Positions 1 through 7,284 of a stretch of DNA of 26,922 bases are shown here, one piece after another. Below the pieces are notes generated by a model. The model had not been told where the DNA came from. It did not search any database and saw only the letters and a program-made list of their open reading frames with translations. This DNA is from DATKCN01 sp035513175 (GTDB lineage: Bacteria > Chloroflexota > Chloroflexia > Thermomicrobiales > CFX8), in contig DATKCN010000080.1 of assembly GCA_035513175.1 (NCBI GenBank), positions 1 to 26,922 of the forward strand, in the 5' to 3' direction. The position numbers were made by a program, and so were the translations under genes. How positions within the stretch are numbered: the stretch's first letter is position 1; every line of letters starts with the position of its first letter.

Positions 1-281
1 CAATGGAAGGCCGCATCGAGGTCATCGTCGGCGACATCAGCGACGCGCTACCCGGTTCGCGCGTTTTCTCCGTCGTCATGGCTAACCTGATCGCCCGCAT
101 CCTCGCGGATAAGGCTGAGGCGATCTCGCGCCAACTCGCCCCTGGCGGCATCCTGATCTGCAGCGGCGTTATTGAGGAACGCGAGACATTGGTCATCGAC
201 GCGTTCGCCGCCCAGGGGCTCGCGGCCACGTTTCGTGTGCAGGCAGGCGACTGGGTCGCGCTACGCTTTGAGCGAGGCTGA
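1..281 (+). CDS. prmA: Ribosomal protein L11 methyltransferase, C-terminal part (partial at window edge)
   Basis: This is the last ~93 codons of a class I SAM-dependent methyltransferase; the start lies outside the window. PrmA trimethylates ribosomal protein L11 in the cytoplasm. Seen: a VVMANLIARIL strand-loop that matches the post-motif-IV NLxAxxL signature of PrmA, then LAPGGILICSGVI (the usual motif-V strand and turn), and a final GDWVALRFER strand typical of the PrmA C-terminus. The stop at 279-281 is 4 bp before the rsmE start. prmA-rsmE is a common bacterial gene pair, which supports both calls. Only the C-terminal third can be judged, so the family is confident but completeness is not. 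Confidence 0.85.
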   Translation, partial: MEGRIEVIVGDISDALPGSRVFSVVMANLIARILADKAEAISRQLAPGGILICSGVIEERETLVIDAFAAQGLAATFRVQAGDWVALRFERG

Positions 282-285
282 GCGC

Positions 286-1026
286 ATGACCAAGCCACGC
301 TTTTACATTTCCGATCCCTTGCATCCCGGAGCATTAGAGCGTTTGTCAGCGCCTCAGAGCCGTCAGGTCTCCCAGGTGCTACGCATGAAAGTCGACGACC
401 GGCTGGCGCTGTTCAACGGCTCCGGCATCGAAGCCGAAGCTCGCCTGGTAGAGATCGCCGGTGGGATCACAAGCTTTGAGGTGCTGGAGGTCGACCGCCC
501 GGATCGTTCGCCCCCGGTTCAGCTTACGGTCGGGCTGGCGGCCCTGCGCGGCGACCGCTTCGAGGTAGCCGTCCAGAAGCTCACCGAGCTTGGCGTGCAC
601 AGCATCGTGCCGCTGAGCACGGAACGCTCCGTGATACCCTTCAACGATGCCCGCGCGTGGGGCCGGCGGCTGCACCGCCTCCAGCGCATCATCATCGAGG
701 CCGCGGAGCAGTGCGAACGTGTCACACTACCCGAGGTGTCCGAACCGGCGACGCTCTCCGAGTTCCTGCTCCAGCAGCCGGTGATCGCGATGGTCGAGCG
801 CACCAGCACGGCGACGTTGATGGATATCGACACCGGAGCTTTCGCAGCCATCGCGATCGGGCCCGAAGGGGGCTGGTCGGCGGCCGAGATTACAGCGATC
901 GAGCAGCACGCGGCGGCGATGGCGTCACTGGGACGGCTCATCTTGCGGGCGGAGACCGCCGCTATCGTCGCCGCGGGCACGATTATTCAACGGGCGTGGC
1001 GAGATGCCGCGTCTCTGGGAAAGTAA
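286..1026 (+). CDS. rsmE: 16S rRNA (uracil-1498-N3)-methyltransferase
   Basis: 246 aa, the normal length for RsmE, a SPOUT (trefoil-knot) enzyme that methylates N3 of U1498 in 16S rRNA of the small subunit. Seen: an N-terminal PUA-like part (residues 1-70, with RFYISDPL and the QVLRMKVDD segment), QKLTELGVHSIVPL (97-110), IIEAAEQCERV (136-146), and the knot signatures IGPEGGWSAAEI (191-202) and LILRAETAAI (218-227). These are the family's SAM-binding loops. The ATG at 286 follows a purine-rich GAGGCTGAG and lies 4 bp after the prmA stop, so the two are likely co-transcribed. A longer in-frame ORF extends upstream into prmA but would overlap it by >100 bp and lacks family similarity, so it was not used. 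Confidence 0.95.
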   Translation: MTKPRFYISDPLHPGALERLSAPQSRQVSQVLRMKVDDRLALFNGSGIEAEARLVEIAGGITSFEVLEVDRPDRSPPVQLTVGLAALRGDRFEVAVQKLTELGVHSIVPLSTERSVIPFNDARAWGRRLHRLQRIIIEAAEQCERVTLPEVSEPATLSEFLLQQPVIAMVERTSTATLMDIDTGAFAAIAIGPEGGWSAAEITAIEQHAAAMASLGRLILRAETAAIVAAGTIIQRAWRDAASLGK

Positions 1027-1035
1027 CCAGTATTC

Positions 1036-2472
1036 GTGGGCGTCTCACGTGTTATCGACATTGCACATCCGGCGCGCACTCGCCGCGCCGCACTCGCGCC
1101 TGAGCGGCCGGGCGAGGTGCAGCACGTCGCGCCTGGCTCGCTCGGGGCCGAGATCGGAATTGAGCCCGGAGACCGCGTCACCAGGGTGAACGGAAAGCCG
1201 CTGCGGGACATACTCGACTTCCAGTTCTATGCATCGGTCGAGGAAGTGATCCTCGAAATCGAGCGGGAAGGGCGACTGCACCAGTGCGAGGTCGAGCGCG
1301 ACCTCGACGAGCCATGGGGCATTACTTTCGCCGAGCCAACGAACGACGGCATCCACGTCTGCGAGAATGCATGCCCCTTCTGCTTTATCAAGCAGATTCC
1401 CAAGGGCATGCGGCGCAGCCTGTACGTCATGGACGACGACTACCGTCACTCGATGCTGCATGGCAGCTTCGTTACCCTCACGAATCTGACGGAAGAAGAC
1501 TGGCAGCGCATCGAGGAGCAGCGATTAGGCCCGATGCACGTTTCCGTTCACGCGACGAACCCCCAGCTGCGGGCGGCGCTGGTCGGAAACGCCAGCGGAG
1601 CACTGATCATGGAGCACCTCGCGCGCCTTGAGAGGGCCGGCATTGATTACCACGCGCAGCTCGTTCTCTGCCCCGGCGTGAACGACGGGGCGGAGATGGA
1701 TCGCTCGCTGAAGGATCTGGCCAACGCCGGTCCCCATCTGCGCTCGATCGCCGGCGTGCCTGTCGGACTGACGCGTTTCGGGCTCGAACGCCAGAGCAAG
1801 CGGGTGCGGCTCTCCCGCCCGTGCATCCGCACCATGCCGGGAGCGATGCTCGAAATGCGGCGACACACTGTCGACGAGGCGGTCGGCGTCATCGCGCAAG
1901 CCGAACGCTGGCAACAGCACTTCCGCGCGACGCGTGGCGAGACGTTCTTCCATCTCGGCGACGAGTTCTACCTAATGTCCGGAACGGACATTCCACCAGC
2001 GGGTCACTACGACGAGTTCCCGCAGATCGAGGACGGCATAGGCATCACGCGCGTCTTTCTGGACGACGCTCGACGGCTGGCGCGGCGCGGGAAGCGCGCC
2101 GGGATCGCGGGACGGACGGGCGTAATCGCCTGCGGCACACTGATCGGCCCAACGATGCTGCAGGAAGTCGAGCACGTTAACGCCGCCACCGGAGCCGGTA
2201 TCGACGTCGTGCCTATCGAGAACACGTTCTTTGGCGGGGAGATCAACATCTCGGGCCTGTTGACCGGCGGCGAGGTCGTGCGCGCGATCGGCGACCGCCC
2301 CGGATCGGAACCGGTCTTTGTCTCGACGACCATGATCTCGCGTCGCACGAACACGCTGCTGGACGACATGACTCTCGAGGAGTTGAAGTCCACGCTCCGG
2401 CGCGACGTCATCGTAGCGGAGCACTTGTCCAACGTTGCCGCGTCCCTGCGGCAATCCGACGTCGCCGCCTGA
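1036..2472 (+). CDS. DUF512 family PDZ/radical-SAM-type Fe-S protein
   Basis: 478 aa from a GTG start 9 bp after the rsmE stop. Residues ~25-85 look like a PDZ domain (GSLGAEIGIEPGDRVTRVNG). Next comes a CxxxCxxC cluster, CENACPFCF (C109, C113, C116), the spacing of radical-SAM 4Fe-4S sites, followed by a long C-terminal DUF512 region (FFHLGDEFYLMSG; GIDVVPIENTFFGGEINISGLL). This architecture matches the family once labelled a putative Fe-S-containing cyanobacterial oxidoreductase and widespread in Firmicutes and Chloroflexi. No substrate or reaction is established to my knowledge. The close spacing suggests co-transcription with prmA-rsmE. The family call is confident; no function is assigned. 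Confidence 0.85.
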   Translation: MGVSRVIDIAHPARTRRAALAPERPGEVQHVAPGSLGAEIGIEPGDRVTRVNGKPLRDILDFQFYASVEEVILEIEREGRLHQCEVERDLDEPWGITFAEPTNDGIHVCENACPFCFIKQIPKGMRRSLYVMDDDYRHSMLHGSFVTLTNLTEEDWQRIEEQRLGPMHVSVHATNPQLRAALVGNASGALIMEHLARLERAGIDYHAQLVLCPGVNDGAEMDRSLKDLANAGPHLRSIAGVPVGLTRFGLERQSKRVRLSRPCIRTMPGAMLEMRRHTVDEAVGVIAQAERWQQHFRATRGETFFHLGDEFYLMSGTDIPPAGHYDEFPQIEDGIGITRVFLDDARRLARRGKRAGIAGRTGVIACGTLIGPTMLQEVEHVNAATGAGIDVVPIENTFFGGEINISGLLTGGEVVRAIGDRPGSEPVFVSTTMISRRTNTLLDDMTLEELKSTLRRDVIVAEHLSNVAASLRQSDVAA

Positions 2473-2587
2473 GAACGATCTATCAAACGCTGCCACTTCC
2501 ATAGGCTGCCATGTGGCAACCTTTAGAGTCTCACGCGGCATCAGTCGCCAATCCACCGGCGCCGTATGTCGCGCCAGGGATCAAGGA

Positions 2588-2599
2588 CGCCACGTGGCG
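2588..2599. repeat. 12-bp perfect palindrome CGCCACGTGGCG
   Basis: A perfect inverted repeat with no loop, 227 bp upstream of the glucokinase start and 116 bp after the DUF512 stop. The half-site and CACGTG core resemble binding sites of dimeric regulators, but no regulator gene is adjacent. It could be a chance event in GC-rich DNA. Confidence 0.3.
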
Positions 2600-2733
2600 G
2601 TGTACAGGGTTGTCGTCCTGTTATCACGTAACGAATGCGCGGAGCGAGAAATTGCGAGATATCGGGCTTTCGCACGGCTCACATCGTTTGAACGCGAATA
2701 GACGCTTTCGTGTCATCCCGCATCGGTCGGTCG

Positions 2734-2748
2734 CGGGCAACATGCCCG
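2734..2748. other. Short GC-rich hairpin upstream of the glucokinase
   Basis: CGGGCA-ACA-TGCCCG makes a 6-bp stem with a 3-nt loop, 77 bp before the glucokinase ATG and downstream of the weak promoter-like pair. There is no T-tract, so it is not a standard terminator. It would lie in the 5' leader if transcription starts near 2723. Confidence 0.25.
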
Positions 2749-2825
2749 TTGCAGGGCCGTGCTAGGCTGGCGTGCATTCGCGGGGTGGCGCGGGTCTCCG
2801 ACCGACACGCGGCTGAGGAACGTCA

Positions 2826-3569
2826 ATGCGCGCACTTGGAATCGACATTGGCGGCTCCGGCATCAAGGGCGCGCCCGTCGACACGGAAACCGGGATACTC
2901 GTGGCCGACCGGCTGCGGATTTCAACGCCTGATCCTTCTACGCCCGAAGCGGTAGCCGCTACCGTCGCGCGAATCACCGAACACTTCGGAGGCAATTCCG
3001 CCCTGGGCTGCGCGTTCCCCGCCATCGTCCAGCGTGGCGTCGTCCGCTCTGCCGCGAATGTTGACACGTCGTGGATTGGCGTCGACGGCGCGGCGCTACT
3101 GTCACGCGCGACTGGACGGCCCGTGACGCTCCTCAACGATGCCGATGCCGCCGGCATGGCGGAAGTGACGTTCGGCGCCGGTCGGGACCACACGGGCGTC
3201 GTGATGATCCTGACATTCGGCACAGGCATCGGCAGCGCGATTTTTACCGGTGGACACCTGTTACCCAACACAGAACTGGGTCACCTGGAGATTCGCGGCA
3301 TGGACGCCGAGCACAGGGCATCAGACCGCGTCCGCAAGTCAGAGAGCCTCGACTGGGAGGATTGGGCCGAGCGCGTTAACGAGTATCTGGCGATGCTCGA
3401 GGCGCTCTTTTCCCCAGATCTGTTCATCGTCGGTGGCGGCGTCAGCAAGGACCATGCGCGGTTCCTGCACTTGTTCGAGACGAAGGCGCGCATCGTTCCG
3501 GCAACCCTGCGCAATGAGGCGGGCATCGTCGGCGCGGCGCTGGCCACCGCGCCGGCAAGACGTGACTGA
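2826..3569 (+). CDS. ppgK: Polyphosphate glucokinase (ROK family)
   Basis: 247 aa, the usual PPGK length. PPGK phosphorylates glucose to glucose-6-phosphate using polyphosphate, and often ATP, in the cytosol. Seen: the phosphate-binding loop IDIGGSGIKGA (6-16), LLNDADAAGMAE (102-113) with the expected catalytic Asp105, ILTFGTGIGSAIF (128-140), and LLPNTELGHLEIRG (145-158), which is characteristic of PPGK rather than ordinary ROK glucokinases. The ROK zinc motif CxCGxxGC is absent, as expected for PPGK. A GAGGA ribosome-binding site lies 7 nt before the ATG. The last 8 bp overlap the following DUF167 gene. Polyphosphate as donor is inferred from family resemblance; a plain ATP-glucokinase is the alternative. 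Confidence 0.85.
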   Translation: MRALGIDIGGSGIKGAPVDTETGILVADRLRISTPDPSTPEAVAATVARITEHFGGNSALGCAFPAIVQRGVVRSAANVDTSWIGVDGAALLSRATGRPVTLLNDADAAGMAEVTFGAGRDHTGVVMILTFGTGIGSAIFTGGHLLPNTELGHLEIRGMDAEHRASDRVRKSESLDWEDWAERVNEYLAMLEALFSPDLFIVGGGVSKDHARFLHLFETKARIVPATLRNEAGIVGAALATAPARRD

Positions 3570-3858
3570 CCGCATCCACGTTCAATCACATCGCGAGGGA
3601 ACGATCATCGACGTTTACGTCCAGCCCCGGTCGTCCCGTTCGGAGATCGTCGGCCCGCACGCGGGGACGTTGCGCGTTCGCGTTACGGCTCCACCGGTTG
3701 AGGGCGCCGCGAACGACGCGATCATAGCGTTGTTGAGCGCCGAGCTGGGAGTACGACGACTCGAGATCGCGATTGTGGCAGGGGCGTCCGGCCGGCGGAA
3801 GCGCGTCCTGGTGCGTGGACTGTCGCCCGAAGAGGTGCTACGTCGGCTGTCACCCTGA
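3562..3858 (+). CDS. DUF167 (YggU family) protein
   Basis: 98 aa from a GTG start that overlaps the glucokinase stop by 8 bp, indicating translational coupling. Seen: IDVYVQPRSSRSEIVG, LRVRVTAPPVEGAANDAIIALLSAELGV and IVAGASGRRKRVLVRGL, the full set of conserved DUF167/YggU segments. The family is small, cytosolic and of unknown function. A longer in-frame ORF reaches back to 3250, but that part only shadows the kinase. The gene converges on the glycosyltransferase, the two coding ends overlapping by 9 bp. Confidence 0.85.
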   Translation: MTDRIHVQSHREGTIIDVYVQPRSSRSEIVGPHAGTLRVRVTAPPVEGAANDAIIALLSAELGVRRLEIAIVAGASGRRKRVLVRGLSPEEVLRRLSP

Positions 3859-4689
3859 TCGTCGCCGTGCGCGGCGCCGTCGCCACCATGCGAGTCCGGC
3901 GACGGCTGCCAGCAGCGACAGGATGACCTGAACCAGCGTGCCGTGCGGCTGGACTGTGTCGTTCGTCGACGCGCCGGCCGTTTCAGCGGCCGATTCACGT
4001 CTGAGGCGCAGCCATAGGCGCGCGGTTTCGCCGATGGCCCGGAACACCACCCGCGGGCTGCCTCCTGACGATTCTCCAGCGTGCCGGGGGTAATGATGCA
4101 CCCCGACCTGGGCGATCGTCGCGCCACGCCGCTTCAGCTTGACCAGCATCTCAGTGTTGATCAATGCGCCCGGCGTCGTCAGGTCGATCTTCTGAAGCAT
4201 TTCAGCCCGCACGATCTTGAATGCGCAGTCGATGTCGCGCACTCGCAGGCCGAACAGAACCATGACGCTGAGCCCGAACATCTTCCCATACATGCGGCGA
4301 TAGAGCGGGTCCTGACGCGCGATGCGGTAACCGGCGACGACATCGTAATGCGGCACGTAGGGCAGCAGTGCGTTGATCTCCGCGATGTCGAATTGCCGGT
4401 CCGAGTCCATGAACATGATCGCGTCGCCCGTAGCGGCGTCGAAGCCGGACGTCAACGCCGCGCCATAACCGCGGTTGACCGGGTGATGCACCACCCAGAC
4501 GGTTTCGTGCGAACCCGAAAGCCGATCCGCGATCGCGCCGGTGTCGTCGGCGCTGCCGTCGTTGACGACGATGATCTCGTGCTCGCGGGTCACGCGCGGC
4601 AGGACCTCGAGGGCGCGCTTGACAACCGCTTCGATGTTGTCGGCCTCATTGTGGGAGGGCAGGACGAGCGTGAGCTTCTGATCGAGCAT
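3850..4689 (-). CDS. Membrane-anchored family 2 glycosyltransferase (dolichyl-phosphate-sugar synthase type)
   Basis: 279 aa. Residues 5-225 form a GT-A fold of the DPM/DPG-synthase type: LTLVLPSHNEADNIE (6-20), VVNDGSADDTG (41-51), the metal/nucleotide-sugar DxD motif FMDSDRQF (93-100), then RDIDCAFKIVRAEML (151-164). It likely transfers a sugar from a nucleotide sugar to a lipid-phosphate or membrane acceptor. The C-terminus has one hydrophobic segment (~250-269) followed by an Arg-rich tail, so the catalytic domain should face the cytosol. The ATG at 4689 is preferred because GGAG lies 5 nt upstream; a GTG at 4731 would add 14 unconserved residues. Acceptor and sugar cannot be told from sequence. 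Confidence 0.85.
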   Translation of the reverse strand: MLDQKLTLVLPSHNEADNIEAVVKRALEVLPRVTREHEIIVVNDGSADDTGAIADRLSGSHETVWVVHHPVNRGYGAALTSGFDAATGDAIMFMDSDRQFDIAEINALLPYVPHYDVVAGYRIARQDPLYRRMYGKMFGLSVMVLFGLRVRDIDCAFKIVRAEMLQKIDLTTPGALINTEMLVKLKRRGATIAQVGVHHYPRHAGESSGGSPRVVFRAIGETARLWLRLRRESAAETAGASTNDTVQPHGTLVQVILSLLAAVAGLAWWRRRRARRRSG

Positions 4690-4780
4690 GAGACTCCAAC
4701 CTGAGCCATGCGAGGCAACGTGCGTATCCACGGAATCGCCATTCGCGCCTGCCGTGTCGCCGGGGAGCGCGCCACGAAAC

Positions 4781-4786
4781 AGTATA
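4781..4786 (-). promoter_or_regulatory. Candidate -10 element for the glycosyltransferase
   Basis: On the minus strand this reads TATACT, 91 nt before the start, within the 159-bp gap after the FHA gene. No good -35 is seen at 16-18 bp, so the glycosyltransferase may instead be read through from the FHA genes. Confidence 0.25.
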
Positions 4787-4848
4787 CGGAAGCCAACCTC
4801 GACCTGGCGCCCGGAAGTGGGTTACCAATCGCGGCCTGCCGCACTCAA

Positions 4849-5301
4849 TCAAGTCACCAGCTGAAACCGAATGCCGCCCAACTCGACGCTGTCGCCCGGC
4901 CGGATGCCTGTCGCGGCCCGAATCTGGCTCCCGTTTACGAACGTGCCATTCGTGCTGCGCAGGTCGGTCACCCACCAGCGGCCCTGCTCCCAGGTAATCT
5001 GCGCGTGTTCCGACGAGATGAACGTGCTGTCGATGACGATGGTCGCGCGAGGGTGGCGCCCGATGACGGTGACCGGATCGAGTTCGTAGACTTCGCCGCG
5101 CGTGAGGTCCGATTCGCCGGGTTCGGTGACCATGAGCGCGCCGCTGACATCATCACGGCGAAGCCTGCCATCATCAGGCGTCGCGGCGGCGTGAAGTTCG
5201 CGCGACAACACGCTGATAACCTGATACACGAAGAAATACAGGAGAAAGACAAACATTACCCGGAGCAGGAGCATGAACCATTCGAACGGCAGCTCAGACA
5301 T
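4849..5301 (-). CDS. Membrane-anchored FHA-domain protein (FhaB-like)
   Basis: 150 aa. An N-terminal hydrophobic segment (residues ~9-33) is followed by a short linker and a C-terminal FHA domain, ~75-148: VIGRHPRATIVID, ISSEHAQITW (95-104) and LRSTNGTFVNGSQI (114-127). The GR, SxxH and NG residues that bind phosphothreonine are all present. TM-plus-FHA is the layout of actinobacterial FhaB/FipA. It is probably a cytosol-facing phospho-Thr reader at the membrane. The ATG at 5301 is chosen; a TTG at 5325 would add eight residues but its GGGAG is only 1 nt away. It lies 33 bp downstream of the DUF3662-FHA gene, so they likely share a transcript. Confidence 0.85.
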   Translation of the reverse strand: MSELPFEWFMLLLRVMFVFLLYFFVYQVISVLSRELHAAATPDDGRLRRDDVSGALMVTEPGESDLTRGEVYELDPVTVIGRHPRATIVIDSTFISSEHAQITWEQGRWWVTDLRSTNGTFVNGSQIRAATGIRPGDSVELGGIRFQLVT

Positions 5302-5334
5302 CACGGCCGCGCGCCTCGACTGCAAGCTCCCGCA

Positions 5335-6105
5335 CTAGCGAGCCGGAGCCCGCGCCGCCGTCGGGCTCGTATAGGGCAGGAAGTCGACCGCCACCGTGCC
5401 GAACGTGATGCGATCGCCGTTCACGAGTCGGGTGTGGTTGGCGGGCCTCCCGTTAACGTGCGTTCCGTTCGTGCTCTGCAGGTCGACGATCTCGTATTCT
5501 CCGTCACGCACTTCAATGCGGGCATGATGACGTGACACCTCCGCGGAATCGATGATGACATCGTTGTCGAGCGCCCGCCCGATGGAGATCACCGGCCGGC
5601 GCAGGATCACCGTTTCCCCCGCACTCTCGCCTCCGGTGAAGCGCAACAGCTTGGGCGGCACATCGCCGGTGTGCTTGACGACCCGATACACCTCGGTCCG
5701 TTGCACCTCGTCCTGCTTGACCTTGTCGAAATTCGGCAGCTCGCTGATGCTGCTGTCTACGTGGATCGCGCGTCGGGCGATCGAGTCGTCCCCGAAGATC
5801 TGTACGCGCACGTGGTCAATGAACTCGTATTCACGTTGCGACGCCAGATCGATGAGCCACTCTTCCATCTGGTGACACAGCACCGACACGAAGTCAGCGA
5901 ACACGACCATGTCCAGCGGGTTCATGTGAACCTGGTAGTCGTTGGGCACGATTATGCCGTCCACGGAGACGACCTGGTGCGACTCCATCGCCCGTTCCAG
6001 TCGTCGCCCGATTTCGGCTGGCTGGATCGGCGAGCGGAAGATGCGCCCGACGCTTCCCTCCATCACGCTCTCGAAAAAGCGTTCGAACTTGTCGAGGCCG
6101 TTCAT
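5335..6105 (-). CDS. DUF3662 plus FHA-domain protein (FhaA-like)
   Basis: 256 aa. Residues ~1-120 match the DUF3662/FhaA N-terminal domain (KFERFFESVMEGSVGRIF, then IQPAEIGRRLERAME and IIVPNDYQVHM). Residues ~152-245 are an FHA domain with ISIGRALDNDV, SRHHARIEVRDG (191-202) and STNGTHVNGR (211-220), so the phosphothreonine-binding residues are intact. In Actinobacteria FhaA binds phosphorylated partners in cell-wall and kinase signalling; the same role here is inference. It is the first gene of the minus-strand FHA pair and has a strong promoter just upstream. No Ser/Thr kinase gene adjoins it, unlike in the mycobacterial cluster. Confidence 0.9.
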   Translation of the reverse strand: MNGLDKFERFFESVMEGSVGRIFRSPIQPAEIGRRLERAMESHQVVSVDGIIVPNDYQVHMNPLDMVVFADFVSVLCHQMEEWLIDLASQREYEFIDHVRVQIFGDDSIARRAIHVDSSISELPNFDKVKQDEVQRTEVYRVVKHTGDVPPKLLRFTGGESAGETVILRRPVISIGRALDNDVIIDSAEVSRHHARIEVRDGEYEIVDLQSTNGTHVNGRPANHTRLVNGDRITFGTVAVDFLPYTSPTAARAPAR

Positions 6106-6176
6106 CTTTCAGGGTGACTCCATGCCACGATGAAGCACGGTGGGATCAAGCGGAGAATGACCGCGCCACGCTGTCG

Positions 6177-6205
6177 ATTATAGGTTTGCGTCAATTGGCG
6201 GTCAA
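6177..6205 (-). promoter_or_regulatory. Strong sigma-70-type promoter of the FHA operon
   Basis: On the minus strand TTGACC (6205-6200), a 17-bp spacer and TATAAT (6182-6177): a perfect -10 and 5/6 -35. Transcription would start near 6170, giving a ~65-nt leader. The -35 box overlaps the stop codon (6204-6202) of the upstream membrane-protein gene. Confidence 0.75.
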
Positions 6206-7098
6206 ACCACGTCACGTGACGAGACTCTGGGCTCGGGGAACGCGGCGCTAGGAAGTAGGCGGCCCAGCAGGACGTACGCGATGTAGACCTCGACGCCGAA
6301 CGGGATATAGCCCCCGTATCCCAGTACCGGCATCTCGAACACGCGCAGCCAGTCGGCGTGCGGGATTTCGTAAGTCCACTTCGGGAGCGCCCAAACGTTC
6401 CACATCTCCCAGAAGAACCCGCAAATCAGTGCTGCGACGCCGAGATTCGCGACTGACGACCAATCGCCCCGGCGCAAGCGCCAGGCGATCGACTTGCCGC
6501 CCAGCGCGCTCGCGACTGGATCGAACACGAAGATGAGTGCCAGCCAGACTAGCGGGAAGGCGTACGACGGCCAGGCAACAATCAGCGCCACCATCGCGAG
6601 CCCAGCCGTACACAGCGCAACCAGTGTCCGCCGCTCCGCCTCGATCGGCGGCAGGCGTCGCAACGGATCCCAGTTGACCGAACGCACCAACTCACACGTC
6701 GTCAGCACCGCGGGGACGACCGTCGAGAACGCGAGGCTCGCCAATAGCGCGTAGGCAACCGGACCATACGGCCGCGGCAGGTGATAATGCCAGTTGCCGA
6801 CGATCTGATTGAACAGCTCGAACGTCCACCACAGCGGAATCGATGCTACGAACATCCAGGCGACGCGGATGCCGCTGCGTGTCATAGGGGACGTGCCGGT
6901 CCGCAACGTCAGGATGCCGTCAACCGCGAGGATGTACCCAAGCCAGAGCGGAAAGAAGTAGTGATCGGAGAGCGGTCGGAACTGAAGCCAGGCAATCGGC
7001 CACCACACCGCGATCAGGGCCGCGCCGAGCGCGCAACGCGCCAACCCCCGGCGAGGGCCGGTTGTCGCCAGCGCACGCCTGTGCGTCGTGCCGTTCAT
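6202..7098 (-). CDS. Polytopic membrane protein of unknown family
   Basis: 298 aa from the ATG at 7098. By eye about eight hydrophobic segments are seen (roughly 20-38, 48-66, 79-98, 112-135, 158-178, 180-195, 215-234 and 257-283). Striking conserved-looking polar/aromatic stretches lie within or next to membrane spans: PLWWTFELFNQIVGNWHY (88-105), FFWEMWNVWALPKWTYEIP (228-246) and VLGYGGYIPFGVEVY (258-272). The acidic residues in membrane-embedded WTFE and FWEMWN are reminiscent of membrane-embedded cyclases such as lycopene cyclases, but I do not recognise the family and assign no function. The start is uncertain: ATG 7170 would add 24 residues, and neither has a clear ribosome-binding site. 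The ORF stays open to 7617, but that extension overlaps rpe. Confidence 0.7.
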   Translation of the reverse strand: MNGTTHRRALATTGPRRGLARCALGAALIAVWWPIAWLQFRPLSDHYFFPLWLGYILAVDGILTLRTGTSPMTRSGIRVAWMFVASIPLWWTFELFNQIVGNWHYHLPRPYGPVAYALLASLAFSTVVPAVLTTCELVRSVNWDPLRRLPPIEAERRTLVALCTAGLAMVALIVAWPSYAFPLVWLALIFVFDPVASALGGKSIAWRLRRGDWSSVANLGVAALICGFFWEMWNVWALPKWTYEIPHADWLRVFEMPVLGYGGYIPFGVEVYIAYVLLGRLLPSAAFPEPRVSSRDVV

Positions 7099-7213
7099 CG
7101 CGCGCCGCGGACGCCCGCTGAGCGACGGGGATGTTGCCTGATGCGCTTTACTGATCGCCGCAACGTCCATCGCATGCGCCGAGCATACCGCGAGGGCGAC
7201 GCATGGGGCGACC

Positions 7214-7245
7214 TTGACGTCGACTGCACCCGCCCGTGGTATTGT
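7214..7245 (+). promoter_or_regulatory. Candidate promoter of rpe
   Basis: TTGACG (7214-7219) is followed after 20 bp by an extended -10, TG-G-TATTGT (7237-7245). The spacing is long, so the extended -10 probably dominates. A start near 7252 leaves too little room for a ribosome-binding site before ATG 7270 and fits the GTG at 7285. Confidence 0.35.
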
Positions 7246-7284
7246 CGCTTTGTCGGTCCGGTCTGAACGATGGGGAGCCGCGAG

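Larger units (their letters stand above)
2473..2825. other. 353-bp intergenic region without a convincing gene
   Basis: The short ORFs here show no family similarity, no good ribosome-binding site and no consistent codon bias, so none is called. The region holds a 12-bp perfect palindrome (2588-2599), a GC-rich hairpin (2734-2748) and a weak promoter-like pair for the downstream kinase (TTGAAC 2688-2693, then TGTCAT 2711-2716, 17-bp spacer). No intrinsic terminator with a T-tract is seen after the DUF512 gene. Confidence 0.5.

Noticed and set aside
2435..2955. Short plus-strand ORFs of 81-88 codons in and around the gap before the glucokinase
   Set aside because: No family likeness, no ribosome-binding site, overlap with the real genes at both ends, and codon use unlike the neighbours.
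4708..5535. Long plus-strand ORF opposite the two FHA genes
   Set aside because: It is antisense to two clear FHA-domain genes, and its translation is low-complexity Arg/Ala/His without motifs.
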